A stretch of 64,000 nt of DNA from Haliclystus octoradiatus (GCA_916610825.1 OU744447.1:7695402-7759401), one strand, 5' to 3'; positions 12,601-34,460 are shown, counted from the first letter of the stretch. Made by a program: numbers and translations. The notes: generated by a model not told the origin, from the letters alone.

Positions 12601-15600
12601 GACCACGACATAGATAAGACTGGACCAGCTTTAGAACCAAGATCTGAGGAGAAAATAATAAATGAATGGTTACAAATGTATTCAAATGAGAATCAGCCAA
12701 GTGTATGGTACCACAGAGGTTCAGGTTAAAACATAAAAAGCATCAAAAGATGTAAATACAAAAGAATAACCAGTGAAATGAAGGAAATCTTGCCTAGAGT
12801 TAGTCTGAGAATCAAAGCTACATCATTGTCCTCCAGATATTCAGTTTTTTATTGACATTTAAAAAATCTACTTTTTCAATAAACAGACACTGAAGTGTAA
12901 CATAATATGATTTGTTTAGAATAAAATACAAATTATTAAAATATCCAACTCATTATGTTATCTATTTAAGTAAATTTAAGTAAATTATTTTAGTTATCTT
13001 GAAAATGATCACTAATTGCGATCGAAACGTTGATTTAAAAAAATTAATAAATGATGTTGTTACAAATTGCTTTTTCAATCAAATAGTAGGCCTATAGTCA
13101 GTTTGTCCTTCTAACCTTATAAATTTAAATTAAATAGTTGCAATTTAGGGAACTTTCCTTTAAATTACCTGGGAAGTCTCTAACTGGAAGAGTGAATTGA
13201 TGGGAAAAGATAAGACCACCAGTCAAGTCGTCAAAGCAATATGTTATTCCTTGGCTGCTACAAAAATACAAAAACAGAAAATTTAAACGCTATAAATGAA
13301 ACCTAGCTTTGAAGCCCTATAAATTATTTTGTGGTCAAGTCCATGTAAAGCAATTTCGGATAACTGCAAATTCGGATAAATGCAATACAAAAACCATTGA
13401 CATTTTGACTTGCACCTAAGCAGGATGATACACTGTGAAGTAAGATTCAGATTTGCTATTAGTAGGTCAGCGCAAGCCCTCATTCAAAAATTTCTATGTG
13501 CACAGGGTCCGACAAAGTCTGCAAACTTGGGAACCTGGTTTGCGGAAGGCTAACAAAATTCATAAGGAAAACGCAAAATACTGAATATGAAGCTAAAATA
13601 ATTAGAAAAATATGAAAAATAAAATTTTGATTTTACGTTTTTATGTCAGTAAATTTTACTTAAATGTTTATCTGAAAAATTGAGGCTTGCAGAAGGTTAA
13701 ACATTTCGTCAGACCCTGTATGTGCAGAAGTTTTTCCTTTTAAATAAACTTGTAAAGATTGGGCTACTAACTAATACAAAAAGTTCCTATTAGTATCTAC
13801 ATTACATTTAGTATCTTTACAAATAACTTCAAAGTCCTGTTTGCTGGTTTTATTGTCAGATGATCTGTTGTCATGCACAAACAATTCTCCATTTTGAAAT
13901 TCAAAAGGCAATAGCGATTGACATCATAGAGAACTTTAGTAAAAAAGAAAAGAAAGAAGGAGCACGTTTAATTTGCTGAGAGAGCAGCAGGAACTTCTTA
14001 CAATAATTTTATACTTATGTAGTTGACTTTGGATGGTCCCGATAAAATACAATGAAACTTGTATATAACAGCCAGCTACAAGAGGTAGATAAATTGACCA
14101 CTATAGACAGGTGGTCTTTATATACAGGTTTGATTCAATAGAAAATACTATTTTAGACATTAAATTGCAAGAGTGACCACTATGGACAGGTGGCCGCTGT
14201 ATAGAGATGACCGTTATAACAGGTTTGACTGTGGTAAGCTAATGAAAAATATGCACAGGTCAGAGCGAGAAATAAACATTTCTCATTTGATATCTTGCAT
14301 ATTATATTAACTTACTTTTCACAACCAAATGTTATTAATTGATATCGATGATTGATAGCTACACAACAAGCATTTTTCACATCTTTTGCCAATAAACCTA
14401 TCAAATTCTATAGAAAACAATTTGAAAAGTAAAATAAATAACTATCAAAAATAATAAACTAAAGTAAAAGGGGGCAAAATTAATTCTAAAATCAGACACT
14501 GACCGTCGGTTCAAGGTGTGAGGAAGTTGCTGCAAGGAATCCACCTCTCCCATCGCCAAGTACAAATGCAAAACCACCAAGAGGAAGACTTGCTTCCACG
14601 TCGACAACATGAAGATTACTTCCTTCTAAATAATGACTCCTTGTTGTTTCCAAATCAACAGCAAATGGTATTTTGGTAATGTCAAAAGATAGTGTTAAGT
14701 CAACACATCCGCTCCATAGAATATGCTCTAACCATCCTCCAGCAGTGGCTACAACAATATCTTCACCTCTTCCTGTAATGCTATAGAAATAGAGTAGCCT
14801 ATACTCTCTTAAAACGAAAGTGGTTCGTAAACCAGAGTATAATTTGTTAACACACACATGGAATTGTCAGTTAGAAATTACGTGATGAAAACATTAAATT
14901 CAATGATGCTTCTGTGATTTTTTATTTTTTATCAAAGTCCGTTAATCCATTAAGATGTATAAACAATTAAAAAGATTGAATTACTCGATAATGACTTTTA
15001 AGGAAGGTCGAAACGTTGTTCTAATAAAAATCATAATACTTAAGCGTTGGCAATTCAACAGGGTTTCACAACAGTTTGAGTCTTCCAGGGACCACTTTTG
15101 TCAGATTGATTTTCAAAACATGCAAAGTATATGAAATCCAAAAGTTATGTTGATAATTGAAATTCCTTCCTGGACCCAGGTTGCAAGGATCCTGCGCTTT
15201 GTGAGCAGATTATCAAAAAGAGCAGGAACTTGGGAACCTGGTTCCCGGAAAGTAATTAAAAATTCAGAAGGTTTTCAATTACCAACATTGCTTTCTCATT
15301 AAAATTATGATTTCTGGATTTCATACTTTTTTATGTTTCAAAATTGAAATCATCATGATTTAAAGAAAATGAAATTTTGTAAAGATAAGTAATATTTCTT
15401 CTGAAATATGAAGCATTTTAAATTCAGAATGTTATTAATCTTGCATCCTCTTTCCCAGAAGAATAAACCATTTGTGACACACTGATTGTAAAAACCTGGG
15501 CATTTGTAGAAGTGGTAAATATGAATTGCGGTCGGTTTGATAGTAACAGGTATAGTTCATATTTGGTATTAGTATTTATTTGGATCAAGTACCAAAGAAA

Positions 15601-18600
15601 AAGATTCAAGTTATGTAATGAGCAAACATAAAAATGTAAATGTTGATAATAGACTGCAGCTATAACATTAGGCTACGATTTACTATCCAACAATCAATGC
15701 TTTGGTGCTTTCTTAAACACCTGAATCGCAAAAGTAAAGTTTTATCCCGTACAGCAGCCTTTACAGAAATGAAAAAAGTCCTGCCGCAAATCAGTTATAT
15801 TATTGTCATTTTGTATTCACCAGCCCTACATAAATGTATATAAATGTAATTTGTAGTTTTACAGTTTTCAGTCCCCCCCCCCCTTGTGACCCCCTCTTCA
15901 GGATATAGACTGGAAAATCAGAAAGAAGAAGAGCAATTTCAGAATTAATGAAAACAAAACAAGACTGAACAATTTTATGTCAGAATGAGTTTCATCAGGC
16001 GAACAGACAACCCTGTGAGCCTTAAATAATAACAAGCAACCAACCTTGTAATATTCTCTCTGAGGTTAACAGATGATGTAAATTGTAAATTATGATTGAG
16101 TATATCCTCATCATCAAAGCGTTCAATGATAGTTGATCTGAAAGAATATTATAAATATGACATCATAATCTAACATAATCCTACAATCTGATTGGTTGGT
16201 CCATGTGTTTGGAAATTCTAGGATGAACATTGTTCGAAAATTCCTGTTTCGAAATTTGCCAATAAAGTGTTTTCAGAGGTCCAAAGCTGAAGAAGAATAG
16301 GAAACTACAACATACTATTAGAGATATAATATCAGAAAATTGGAGGGTGTTCAGCCTTCCGGAATCCTAGAGGCATTTCAACATTTTCTGTTGAATTTTT
16401 TGTGTTGAAATTTGACCAATAAATCATAAAAACTTCAAATTTCTTCCGAATATGCTACAGCATTCCATAATCTAGGCATTCCAGGATTCCTACTTTTGTC
16501 AGACCCTGGCCTTGTGCGGAGGTGTGCGATTGCCGCCTAGGAATACAAGCCAGCCATATGTATAACAGTAACTAATTAACCATTGTTGCAAAACAAAACA
16601 TGTGCAAGTTTCATTTGAGGATATTCACTTTCAAAATAATTCTCTTCTGGATAATGATTCCAAATTTAAACAAATTTATACTATTTTTCCATAACCATAA
16701 ACAATACCCTATGGCTAAGGATCAGTGATAGTTATTGTGACATAACGCAACTTACCCTTGTAATTGAATTGAGTAGATCTTCTTATCCGTAAAAACCACA
16801 GAAATGAATAAAAGCCTTCCTTCTGATGTCTAAAAACGACAACAAAATGTCTATTGTATGAAGTCTTCTATGACGATACAGTAGGCTATATAATAATTAT
16901 ATTATACTAGTGAAGTGAACCAGCTCCGCTGATTGAAACTTTCAAATGATTTGAAAATGATAATAAACAATAGAACAGAAGGTCAGTCGGATGTGAAAGA
17001 TATTGCGCGACGAACATGAGAATGTAATTCCTTCTTTCTATTGAGCCGCAAGAGAAATCCTACGAAAAAAAAAAACTCTTCGGGCCGTCAATTGAAGGAA
17101 TATAAAGATATAAACATAAAATATGGCCTATGTTGCCGCAAAAAATTTCAAGATACCTAACGGAAAGTATGGATTTGATACGTTTACTATGAGAAGCGTG
17201 AATCTCGAATACAGTAGATACAGACAGACATACATCGATATTTATATAGTCCAATTATGTAATATAATAATAAAGAATGTCATATACATTAATCTGATTG
17301 GACAATGCTGACTCGAAATAAATGCAAATTCTGCCAAACCATCCATTTGCTCATTACAGCAGCTCTCAGAAACTTTCCGCGACGATGCATGATTTTTTGG
17401 TACCTTGGCAAATTTGGCAAATTTCTTATTACGCAACAAGCCCTAATCAAAGAAATACTGCAGCATACATTTAATTTTTATACTCACAGACAGACAAAGC
17501 TGTGTTGAATCAGGTTTCCATACAACATCAACAAAATCGCCTGCATCTCTAAATATGTGAGGATCTTTCTCCCAATGAGATAGTAACAAGCAAGGCTGAA
17601 ATCACAGACAAAAAACATTATGAACACAAAAGATTGCTGTGAGGTTAACTTGAGTTGATTTCATAAGAACACTTTACACACAAAATGAATTACATTTCAG
17701 TCTCCAGGATGGCACCATAACACACTTGAGTGATCTAAGCTTTAAGTGCAGTGTAACCCTGTTAATATCACTTTGTATAAATAGTTAGCAGGATTATTGT
17801 GTTGCTACACAACATTGCTGGAGCTTAGTTTAAATATGACAGAAATAGGTTTGAGATAGATTTTGAGACGAAAAACCTGTTACAGCAGCGTAGGAACACG
17901 ATAATCCTGTTGATGTGATAAGTTTCTGCTAGAAAGTGTGACAAAAAGTTTAAACTTTGAAGGAACATGGGAATCATTTTGGAATATGTTATAAATATTA
18001 ATGAGTGGCTCTTGAATTTTCCATTGAGGCCCAGAAGCCGCTAACAGTCGTTCCAGCATAAGTTTTCAAAGTTTTCCTATCGGCTTAATCAAAACTCCCT
18101 TAGCCAATCACATCTTTTGCAATGTCTGGCAGACCGGCATTAATTATGCAGAAAACCTCAGATAAATCAGCTGAGATTTGACGAAATTATATTATTATTC
18201 TGCAAGCATGTTTTTATCAAATACAAAATGGCACTTGGGAAACAGCTCATTAATTGTATGTCTAAATTAAACTAATGTTTTGGTTTTGTGAATGAAATAA
18301 GAAGTACAGTATATGAATTGATCTGGAGGATGTATTCTAGTATATACTTGACATTTATTTATGTTGTTTGTGTTTAAATTGATTAATTAAAGCTGAGAGC
18401 GATGGCTTTGGTCGACATAAGAACGATCATGGAAATCAGCTGATTCAGCAAGTGCCACAACATGGAAAATTGAAGTCAAGAGTCTGTGAACTCCGAGAAA
18501 ATTTTTACTTTCCAGAATCTTAGGCCTACGTTTTTTCTAAGATATCTTCTGAATTTTTCCCAATAACGTAATAAAAGAAGAAAGAAATATCTACAATAAA

Positions 18601-19344
18601 ACAATATCCAATTCCAAACTGGCTAGGATATGAGGCTAATTTGCAGAGAAGGGCGGCCACGAAATATTCGCCAGCTTTAACAAATTTTTGCCTTCTCCAC
18701 TGGCGGAAAATCAATATTTTATTGAAAGTAGTAGTAATAGGGCTTCTGTAAAAAAATTTTGCGGGCAGCTCGAGACGCTGAAAATATTATCTTGGGGGCG
18801 GCTCTGCCCCAGACTGAAAAGTTTGTTGTGCGTGCCTGAGATCTCAGGCGCGCAGCAGACTTTCCTACGTAGGATTTCAACTAGACTTGACTGAATCTCA
18901 GGCGCGCAAATTGCAATATTTTCAATCTGGGCTTCTGCAAACTGGATATGAGGTATATTTATCATGGGGTAGGTAAGCGTAACGCTGAACTGTAGGATGA
19001 TTTTGGTGAGACAAGACACTCTTTTAGCTTGCTTAATAATCCTAAATAATCATGTCATTTAGACTAATCATTTTTCTCTTTCCAAAAGACCAAAATATTA
19101 GGAAAGCTTACTTCAAAATGTAGGCTTAGCTAGCTTTGAAGCTTAGCTAGGCTACTGTTTCACTGTATTAACTAGATAGTATCAAGAATAATTCTTCTTC
19201 TACCTTATACTTCCACAAGTAGACCCATCTTTTTGAAATTATAACGAAAAAAGTTCTGCCTCTATTGAACCTGATTCGAATAGGATGATCTCCATTCTCA
19301 ATGTTGCTATTAAAAACAGAAGGCCAATCAATTGGGAAATACAT
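3633..19344 (-). CDS. RIC1: RIC1, RAB6A-GEF complex partner 1 (5' part, exons 1-16)
   Basis: RIC1 with RGP1 activates the Golgi GTPase RAB6A for endosome-to-TGN traffic (family knowledge). Exons, in transcript order: 19344-19204, 17595-17488, 16829-16756, 16137-16045, 14780-14504, 14407-14316, 13257-13169, 12643-12499, 11051-10997, 9267-9133, 7969-7748, 6781-6671, 6073-5984, 5607-5460, 4346-4239, 3754-3633. All have GT..AG borders and compatible phases, total 670 codons. Matches to remembered vertebrate RIC1 include WKPDST, IPFAVDLE, GGFAFVLGDG, SWSPDG, LSMSWSP, SVLTVNPCM, NRHW...NWPIR, GKFGYAFFS, KWKLFG, WWNDF, DYVPHPLTVISI. They fall in the N-terminal beta-propeller (WD40-like) half. The C-terminal half lies beyond the left edge. 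The acceptor of the 55-bp exon is ambiguous: 11039 would also keep the frame. The start Met precedes YFPIDWP, where vertebrate RIC1 also starts. Confidence 0.9.
3852..4021. mobile_element. hAT-like MITE, family 1 (degenerate copy)
   Basis: Begins CAGGGTCTTCCAAAAG, contains GATTCATTGGTCAAACCTCA and ends AAACCCTG, the pattern of the intact copy at 8009-8183. No matching 8-bp duplication is visible, so it is an old copy. Confidence 0.7.
4025..4140 (-). mobile_element. Degenerate tRNA-derived SINE, family 2
   Basis: The segment keeps GGGATTGAACCC (reverse complement of a B box), CTTCCTGG near 4070 and a GGGTGGTT block, in the same order as the minus-strand copy at 24312-24473, but with many changes and no clear A box. 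Confidence 0.45.
4380..4551 (-). mobile_element. pogo-like MITE, family 1
   Basis: Termini CAGTCCAACATGTATAA and TTATATACATATTTCACTG are imperfect inverted repeats. The interior (GTCACCTCTATACAGCGAT, ATTTATCTATCTCTTGTAGC) matches other copies in reverse orientation. TA follows the right end. Confidence 0.75.
4555..4697. mobile_element. pogo-like MITE, family 3 (degenerate)
   Basis: Starts GTGTAGACCGCTTAAGTGCA and ends near AGATAAGCGGGAATTCAC, imperfect inverted repeats of the kind seen at 12129-12314. It directly abuts the preceding MITE. Confidence 0.5.
4848..5000. repeat. GTTCATGAAC-type foldback repeat (degenerate)
   Basis: Contains AACAGTTCATGAATATTAAATGG at its left and repeated GTTCATGAAT/GTTCATAAA words, resembling the well-preserved copy at 31608-31767. 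Confidence 0.5.
5175..5417. mobile_element. hAT-like MITE, family 1
   Basis: Starts CAGGGTCTGACAAGAGTGGG, with GGATCCTGGGATCCTAGATC in its left arm, and ends TTTGTCAGATCCTG. The right arm resembles the 13503-13718 copy. Flanking 8-mers do not match. Confidence 0.75.
6102..6279 (+). mobile_element. pogo-like MITE, family 1
   Basis: Termini CAGTGAAACCTGTATATAA and TTATAACAGGTTTGACTG are inverted repeats; TA follows the right end. At 178 bp it is near full length. It lies in a RIC1 intron, with no coding capacity. Confidence 0.8.
6331..6615. repeat. (GAAT)n microsatellite with GAAC-variant block
   Basis: A tetranucleotide array of about 285 bp. Two GAAT runs flank a central block near 6415-6500 in which many units read GAAC. 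It lies in the RIC1 intron between exons 12 and 13. Open frames across it are repeat artefacts. Confidence 0.95.
7104..7203. repeat. GTTCATGAAC-type foldback, short copy
   Basis: Left arm AAAAACTGTTCATGAATTTC with AATGGCCTC, right arm GAGGCCATTTAACCTCCATG and AGTTCATGAAC. The arms pair over most of their length. Confidence 0.6.
8009..8183. mobile_element. hAT-like MITE, family 1, intact, with 8-bp duplication
   Basis: The 175-bp element starts CAGGGTCCGACA and ends TGTCGGACCCTG, perfect 12-bp inverted repeats. It is flanked on both sides by GACGTCAC (8001-8008 and 8184-8191), the 8-bp target duplication expected of hAT transposons. It has no coding capacity and lies just outside RIC1 exon 11. 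Confidence 0.92.
8242..8419 (+). mobile_element. pogo-like MITE, family 1
   Basis: Contains GCTGTATATAATAGCCATCT, ATTTATATACAGGGTTGATT and ends GTTATAACAGGTTTGACTA, collinear with the copies at 6102 and 14050. A partial inverted copy follows at about 8448-8510. Confidence 0.7.
8690..8850. repeat. GTTCATGAAC-type foldback (degenerate)
   Basis: Clustered GTTCATGAAAAG, CGTTCATGAAAAC and CATGAACTTTC words in opposing orientations. Confidence 0.4.
9559..9680. repeat. Foldback element with CGTTACTC arms
   Basis: Left arm CAAAAGACTAGACGTAGTC then CCGTTACTCACAGTTTCGC. The right arm is its imperfect inverted copy, ending GACGCTGAGTC-like sequence and AGACTAG...CTTTG. It shares the CGTTACTC..AGTTT core with the hairpin at 44593-44697. 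Confidence 0.65.
9982..10149. mobile_element. pogo-like MITE, family 2
   Basis: The ends read CAATCGAACTTGCTTAACAT and ATATTAACCGAGTTTGACTG, imperfect inverted repeats. The interior GAGAATGGAAAATAGAAATC recurs at 29165, where the same family hosts a nested insertion. Confidence 0.7.
10592..10759. mobile_element. hAT-like MITE, family 1, inverted orientation
   Basis: Runs from CAGTATCCGACAAAATG to TTTTGTCGAACCCTG. The flanking 8-mers GCTGAATG and GCAGAATG agree at 7 of 8 positions, consistent with an aged target duplication. An extra AATTTG run is present near 10720. Confidence 0.75.
11368..11527. repeat. GTTCATGAAC-type foldback cluster
   Basis: Many copies of the palindromic word GTTCATGAAC or near relatives, several in direct tandem (AGCAGTTCATG repeated). 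The outer parts pair (CATGAGTTCATGAGC with GTTCATGAATTCATG). Confidence 0.6.
11969..12113 (+). mobile_element. pogo-like MITE, family 1, two partial copies
   Basis: A left half starting CAGTGAAACCTGTATATAAC runs to the TTGATTCAATAGAA block. A second left end (GGTAAACCCTGTAATAAGAG) then begins near 12067 and breaks off near 12113. Neither right end is present. Confidence 0.65.
12129..12314. mobile_element. pogo-like MITE, family 3
   Basis: Starts CGGTGTAACCCGCATAAGTG and ends CACGTAAGTGGGTTAAACTG, clear inverted repeats. The interior contains TTCGGATAACTGCAAATTTG, shared with the degenerate copy near 13300-13435. Confidence 0.75.
12317..12445. repeat. GTTCATGAAC-type foldback
   Basis: Left end AAAAACAGTTCAGGAGTTCA pairs with right end GAACTCCCGAACTGTTTTT. 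Internal TCCATGAACTGTTCATGAAC words occur. The same termini bound the copy at 31608-31767. Confidence 0.75.
13300..13435. mobile_element. pogo-like MITE, family 3 (degenerate)
   Basis: Shares TTCGGATAACTGCAAATTCG and the right end TTGCACCTAAGCAGGATGATAC-like sequence with family 3. The left end is not clear. Confidence 0.5.
13503..13718. mobile_element. hAT-like MITE, family 1, with 8-bp duplication
   Basis: From CAGGGTCCGACAAAGTC to TTTCGTCAGACCCTG, 216 bp, flanked by identical TATGTGCA octamers (13495-13502 and 13719-13726). The interior differs from the 8009 copy, so this is a subfamily. Confidence 0.9.
14050..14231 (+). mobile_element. pogo-like MITE, family 1
   Basis: Ends CAATGAAACTTGTATATAA and GTTATAACAGGTTTGACTG, 182 bp, collinear with 6102-6279. 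It lies 85 bp downstream of RIC1 exon 6. Confidence 0.8.
16341..16508. mobile_element. hAT-like MITE, family 1, inverted
   Basis: Contains TCAGCCTTCCGGAATCCTAG, TTTGACCAATAAATCATAAA and ends TTTTGTCAGACCCTG. The left terminus is eroded. Confidence 0.7.
18520..18960. other. GC-rich inverted-repeat patch in RIC1 intron 1
   Basis: The palindrome CCTGAGATCTCAGG near 18834 and repeated TCAGGCGCGCA words interrupt an otherwise AT-rich intron. I cannot assign it to a transposon family and see no coding exon in it. Confidence 0.4.
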
Positions 19345-30955
<11,611 letters not shown>

Positions 30956-31259
30956 ACTGAAGTCCATCATCTGCAAAGGCAAGATTTCTATTCATTAACA
31001 ACATTTTCATTCGCTAATTGGTATCTTTTATTCTAAATTGAATGACACACTCTGCTGTCTCAACAATATAATATTATTGAATTTCTTTATGTATGACTTT
31101 TGAATGTTTTATTTTATATTTATGTATCAGATAGCCTATCTATTCTCGCTACAGATTAGAACATTTTATCAATATAATATTTAGAATTTCTTATAATGTA
31201 TCATTTGTATTCCAGTATGTTGAATTTTAATATTACCATAACATTTAATTGTGTTGTAA

Positions 31260-31467
31260 TTAAAGGAGCAAAAATGACCGGCAGGCGCTACGCACTTAGG
31301 ATCACATGCACGCTTATTGTTATAACACAATGTTCATTGTCGACATGAATTTTATTACAAGTTAGGCCTGCGTATAACAATTGTTTCAAAGCGAGACGGT
31401 TGAATTACGCTAAGCATAAATTCAACTTGTGCTCGCAGCGGTCGCCGGTCAATTTTGCCCCTTTAAT
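31260..31467. mobile_element. MITE with AATTAAAGGGGCAAAA-type termini
   Basis: Left end TTAAAGGAGCAAAAATGACC and right end GGTCAATTTTGCCCCTTTAA are inverted repeats, continuing through CGGCAGGCGCTACG and its partner. The target site is TA- or TTAA-like and cannot be settled because the termini themselves are TTAA-rich. Confidence 0.7.
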
Positions 31468-31607
31468 TAATAAGATGTGTGAGTTGTATTTTATTTTACT
31501 ATAACAATTTCTATAATCAATTCCCAGCTGTATTAAGCTTCATGTGTATTGAGTAAATAGGTCGTGTTCCTTTATGTGTATTTGAATGTTGATGCCTTCA
31601 CCTTTGC

Positions 31608-31767
31608 GGAAAATAGTTCAGGAGTTCATAAACAGTTCATGAACGTTAAATGGCCCCAAATTTTCATGAACTGTTCATGAACTGTTCATGAAATGTCGGT
31701 GAGTGTTCATGAACAGTTCATTAAAATTGGGGCCATTTAACATTCATGAACTCCTGAACTGTTTTTC
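31608..31767. repeat. GTTCATGAAC foldback, best-preserved copy
   Basis: Left arm AGTTCAGGAGTTCATAAACA, then GGCCCCAA; right arm TTGGGGCCATTTAACATTCA, then GAACTCCTGAACTG. The middle repeats TTCATGAACTG three times. The entire element can fold into one hairpin. Confidence 0.85.
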
Positions 31768-32098
31768 GATACAATTATTGCTAAAGTTAATTTGCTGAAG
31801 CTCCTGACAGTTAATTGCTAGCATGCAATGTTTTGTTTGGGTCAAGGCCCTCCCAGAGAGGTTTTAGCAAACATATGAATTTTTCAAGTATTTTCAAATG
31901 AATGAGGAATTTATATTCAGTGTTCCATGTTTCCCCTATTCTCTGTTGCCCATTTAAATACGAAGTTACTCAAAACAGGGTCTATTTTGGTTTACCAGTA
32001 TGACCCACAATCGCTTAGGTAACCTACAGAAATAATAACCACATCAAAATATGGCACAAATAACTGTAATGTAGCATCATTCCAAAGCGGCCCTTAAC

Positions 32099-32474
32099 CA
32101 GAGGTGTACGGAGTCACAATTTTCAGACCCCAAATCTGAAAAAGTTCTTATAGAACGTTTGACTTCAGAATGTAAGAAAAATTGACTCTGACTCTGACTC
32201 CAAAATATTTCAGACAAACTCCTATAAAAAGTCTGAAAATTGATTAATTTATCAACACAAAATCAAGTAAACATAACCAACTTTTAAAGCCAACCTCTAT
32301 ATAGAATTATCTAAACAATTTTCCCCAACGTTGAAATTTTATTTAAATAGAAATTACCAGGATTTCATTCTAGACTCCCGCTCCTGACTGGCAAAAAATC
32401 CACTTCCCAGTTACGCTCCTGTTGAAATATGGATACTCCTGTCAGAGTTTAACTCTGGCTCCTGTACACCTCTG
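32099..32474. mobile_element. hAT-like element, CAGAGGTG family
   Basis: From CAGAGGTGTACGGAGTC to GGCTCCTGTACACCTCTG, 376 bp. The flanking octamers CCCTTAAC and CACTAAAC agree at 6 of 8. A second copy lies at 34884-35219. Confidence 0.7.
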
Positions 32475-33053
32475 CACTAAACTTCACGCAAACGGTTCAT
32501 CGAGGATGTTTTGAAACATCTGCACCTGCATGGAGAAGAGGGTTGTTATGGAGTGAGGCTACGTGTAACTATCAAATAGCTGTACACTGTACCATCAATT
32601 AAATTAAATTGGTGTTATGTGACTGCAATCTGAATACCTTAGCTGAAATCAGATATGATAGCATGGGGAATCTGAATGATGGGTATAAGAATCAAAGAAA
32701 CTAACAAAAAATAAATAAATACACTTGAAATTTGAATGTAGCCATCTGATTGGTTAATTTGAAAATATATTTTGATGCAATAGATAGAATTTGATAATCT
32801 GTAAATGTGTCACATATCCAAATATTGTTGAGAAATTTGAAAATATTTGTTATCATTATTTACAAATGGATACAGGATCAAGGATTAACAACACAAGTTG
32901 TCTATCCAAAGGATGGGGTATCTTATTGGTCATATTTAATATTTACAAATGCATACAGGATCAAGTAGGCCTATTGTATTTAGAGCAGCTCGAATACTGA
33001 AGGAGATCGGTTCCACTGAAATCTGAGATTTGTCATAATGAATTGCGGAAATA

Positions 33054-34460
33054 TCAATGCAAGTCGTAGGAATCACTTACTGCAGTAGCTAATTCCCTAG
33101 AAATCCAACTTGGCCAATGCTCGATTGAAATACCATTACTTCGAACTTTCGCGAATAGACCTGCAGGTTTTAATTGATTAGAAGCAATTTGATCGTATTT
33201 GCCCCACAGAGCCATATTTAACTTTACTCCTAATAATAATGAATAAAAATATTTTTGTTCAGTTGAATTGATATATCTTTGTGAATCACATAGTTGTGTT
33301 CTTAATTCGCTAATTACTCTTTCACGATTTACAATTTCATCATGATGCCGACCGTGTGCTTCACTTAGTGTATTTCTCAACGTTTCAATTTGACATCTGC
33401 ATTTTTGTAACTGTGAATCTGCTGCAGTACTTTGTATTCGTGAATCTTCAATATCTTTTTTAAGCATATCAACACTTTCTTTATATAACCGTTCCATAGA
33501 AGTTCTAGTTGTAGTAAGTGCTTTTTGTATTTCAATTTCACGTTCAGTTATACCATCAACTGTTTTCACATCAATGGTTCTACCACCGATATCAATTTTA
33601 ACTTTACCAAGACCACAAAATGCTTCTACAAGTGTTTTTAAACTTTCATCTTCTGCCTTTTGTGAGTCTTGGTATTGTAATGTGAGTTCTTTGACTGCAA
33701 ATTCTCTCCTTTGTCTTTCTGTTTGTCTGGTAGCTTCAATCAAGGCTGTTTCCGCTCTTATCTCTTCTTTCAAACGTTCTAGCTCTTCATTAACACGTGC
33801 TGCAGTATCCTGTGCCTCGATTAGCCTTTGCTGCAAAACTACATAGGGTAATGAATTCACTCCTTCTAGATTTCCTATATCTCTTATAGAATGTTGTGAT
33901 AATGTTAACTCACTTCGTAAATAACTTAACTCTAATTCCTGTTCGCTCATGTCTTTTCTTAAACGTTGTGTTGTTGATTCTAGCGAACTGCAATAACTTC
34001 TGCATGCTTCTAAATCTTCGTTTGGTTCAGGTGGATTATCAAGACGGAAAAACTTACGAACACAGCTTGCCTCAATTACATCACGTAAACTAAATAGATT
34101 TTTCATATAACCTTCAAGGCCAACTTGTCGTTTCTTTATAAATGAACGATTAAAATTATCCATAAAAAATCTTTTAGGTGGCAAATTTATCTGAATATTT
34201 GGAAATCCTCTTTTTAATTTTTTATTCAATAAAACAAAATCAGAATAACGTCGAAAGACGACCCATGATTTCCCAGCATCTCTGACCTCAATTTTATATA
34301 GTGTAAATTTCTCCCTTGGCTCGAAGATTTCTTGTCCTAATATGGCAGATCCAACACTATCAATAGATGAAGTACTCTGTCTATAAAATGATGATGAAGA
34401 ATCAGATCTTTGTGAAATATCCAAGCCACTCCCTCTACTAGCAAAACTTTCATCTGCCAT
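33054..34460 (-). CDS. SNX16: Sorting nexin with PX domain and long coiled coil, SNX16-like (468 aa)
   Basis: SNX16 binds PI3P on early and late endosomes and acts in endosomal sorting (family knowledge). The start Met chosen is MADESFASRG at 34460, which has a good context (AAGATGG) and follows an upstream in-frame stop. A Ser-rich N-terminus (residues 10-40) precedes a PX domain (about 45-145) with KFTLYKI, the PI3P-contact motif RRYSDF (70-75), PPKRFF (94-99), RQVGLE (111-116) and KFFRLDNPP. Residues about 155-400 are predicted coiled coil (heptad-like Leu, Glu, Arg), longer than I recall for vertebrate SNX16. The last ~70 residues are non-coiled. The gene is one uninterrupted exon although its neighbours have many introns, so an origin by retroposition is possible. 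Another PX protein with a coiled coil is the main alternative. Confidence 0.8.
   Translation of the reverse strand: MADESFASRGSGLDISQRSDSSSSFYRQSTSSIDSVGSAILGQEIFEPREKFTLYKIEVRDAGKSWVVFRRYSDFVLLNKKLKRGFPNIQINLPPKRFFMDNFNRSFIKKRQVGLEGYMKNLFSLRDVIEASCVRKFFRLDNPPEPNEDLEACRSYCSSLESTTQRLRKDMSEQELELSYLRSELTLSQHSIRDIGNLEGVNSLPYVVLQQRLIEAQDTAARVNEELERLKEEIRAETALIEATRQTERQRREFAVKELTLQYQDSQKAEDESLKTLVEAFCGLGKVKIDIGGRTIDVKTVDGITEREIEIQKALTTTRTSMERLYKESVDMLKKDIEDSRIQSTAADSQLQKCRCQIETLRNTLSEAHGRHHDEIVNRERVISELRTQLCDSQRYINSTEQKYFYSLLLGVKLNMALWGKYDQIASNQLKPAGLFAKVRSNGISIEHWPSWISRELATAVSDSYDLH

Larger units (their letters stand above)
30956..33053. other. Intergenic, CMPK 3' side to SNX16-like 3' side
   Basis: The two genes converge here. 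Apart from the three short elements annotated separately (31260, 31608, 32099), I see no supported gene and no confident polyadenylation signal. Confidence 0.5.
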
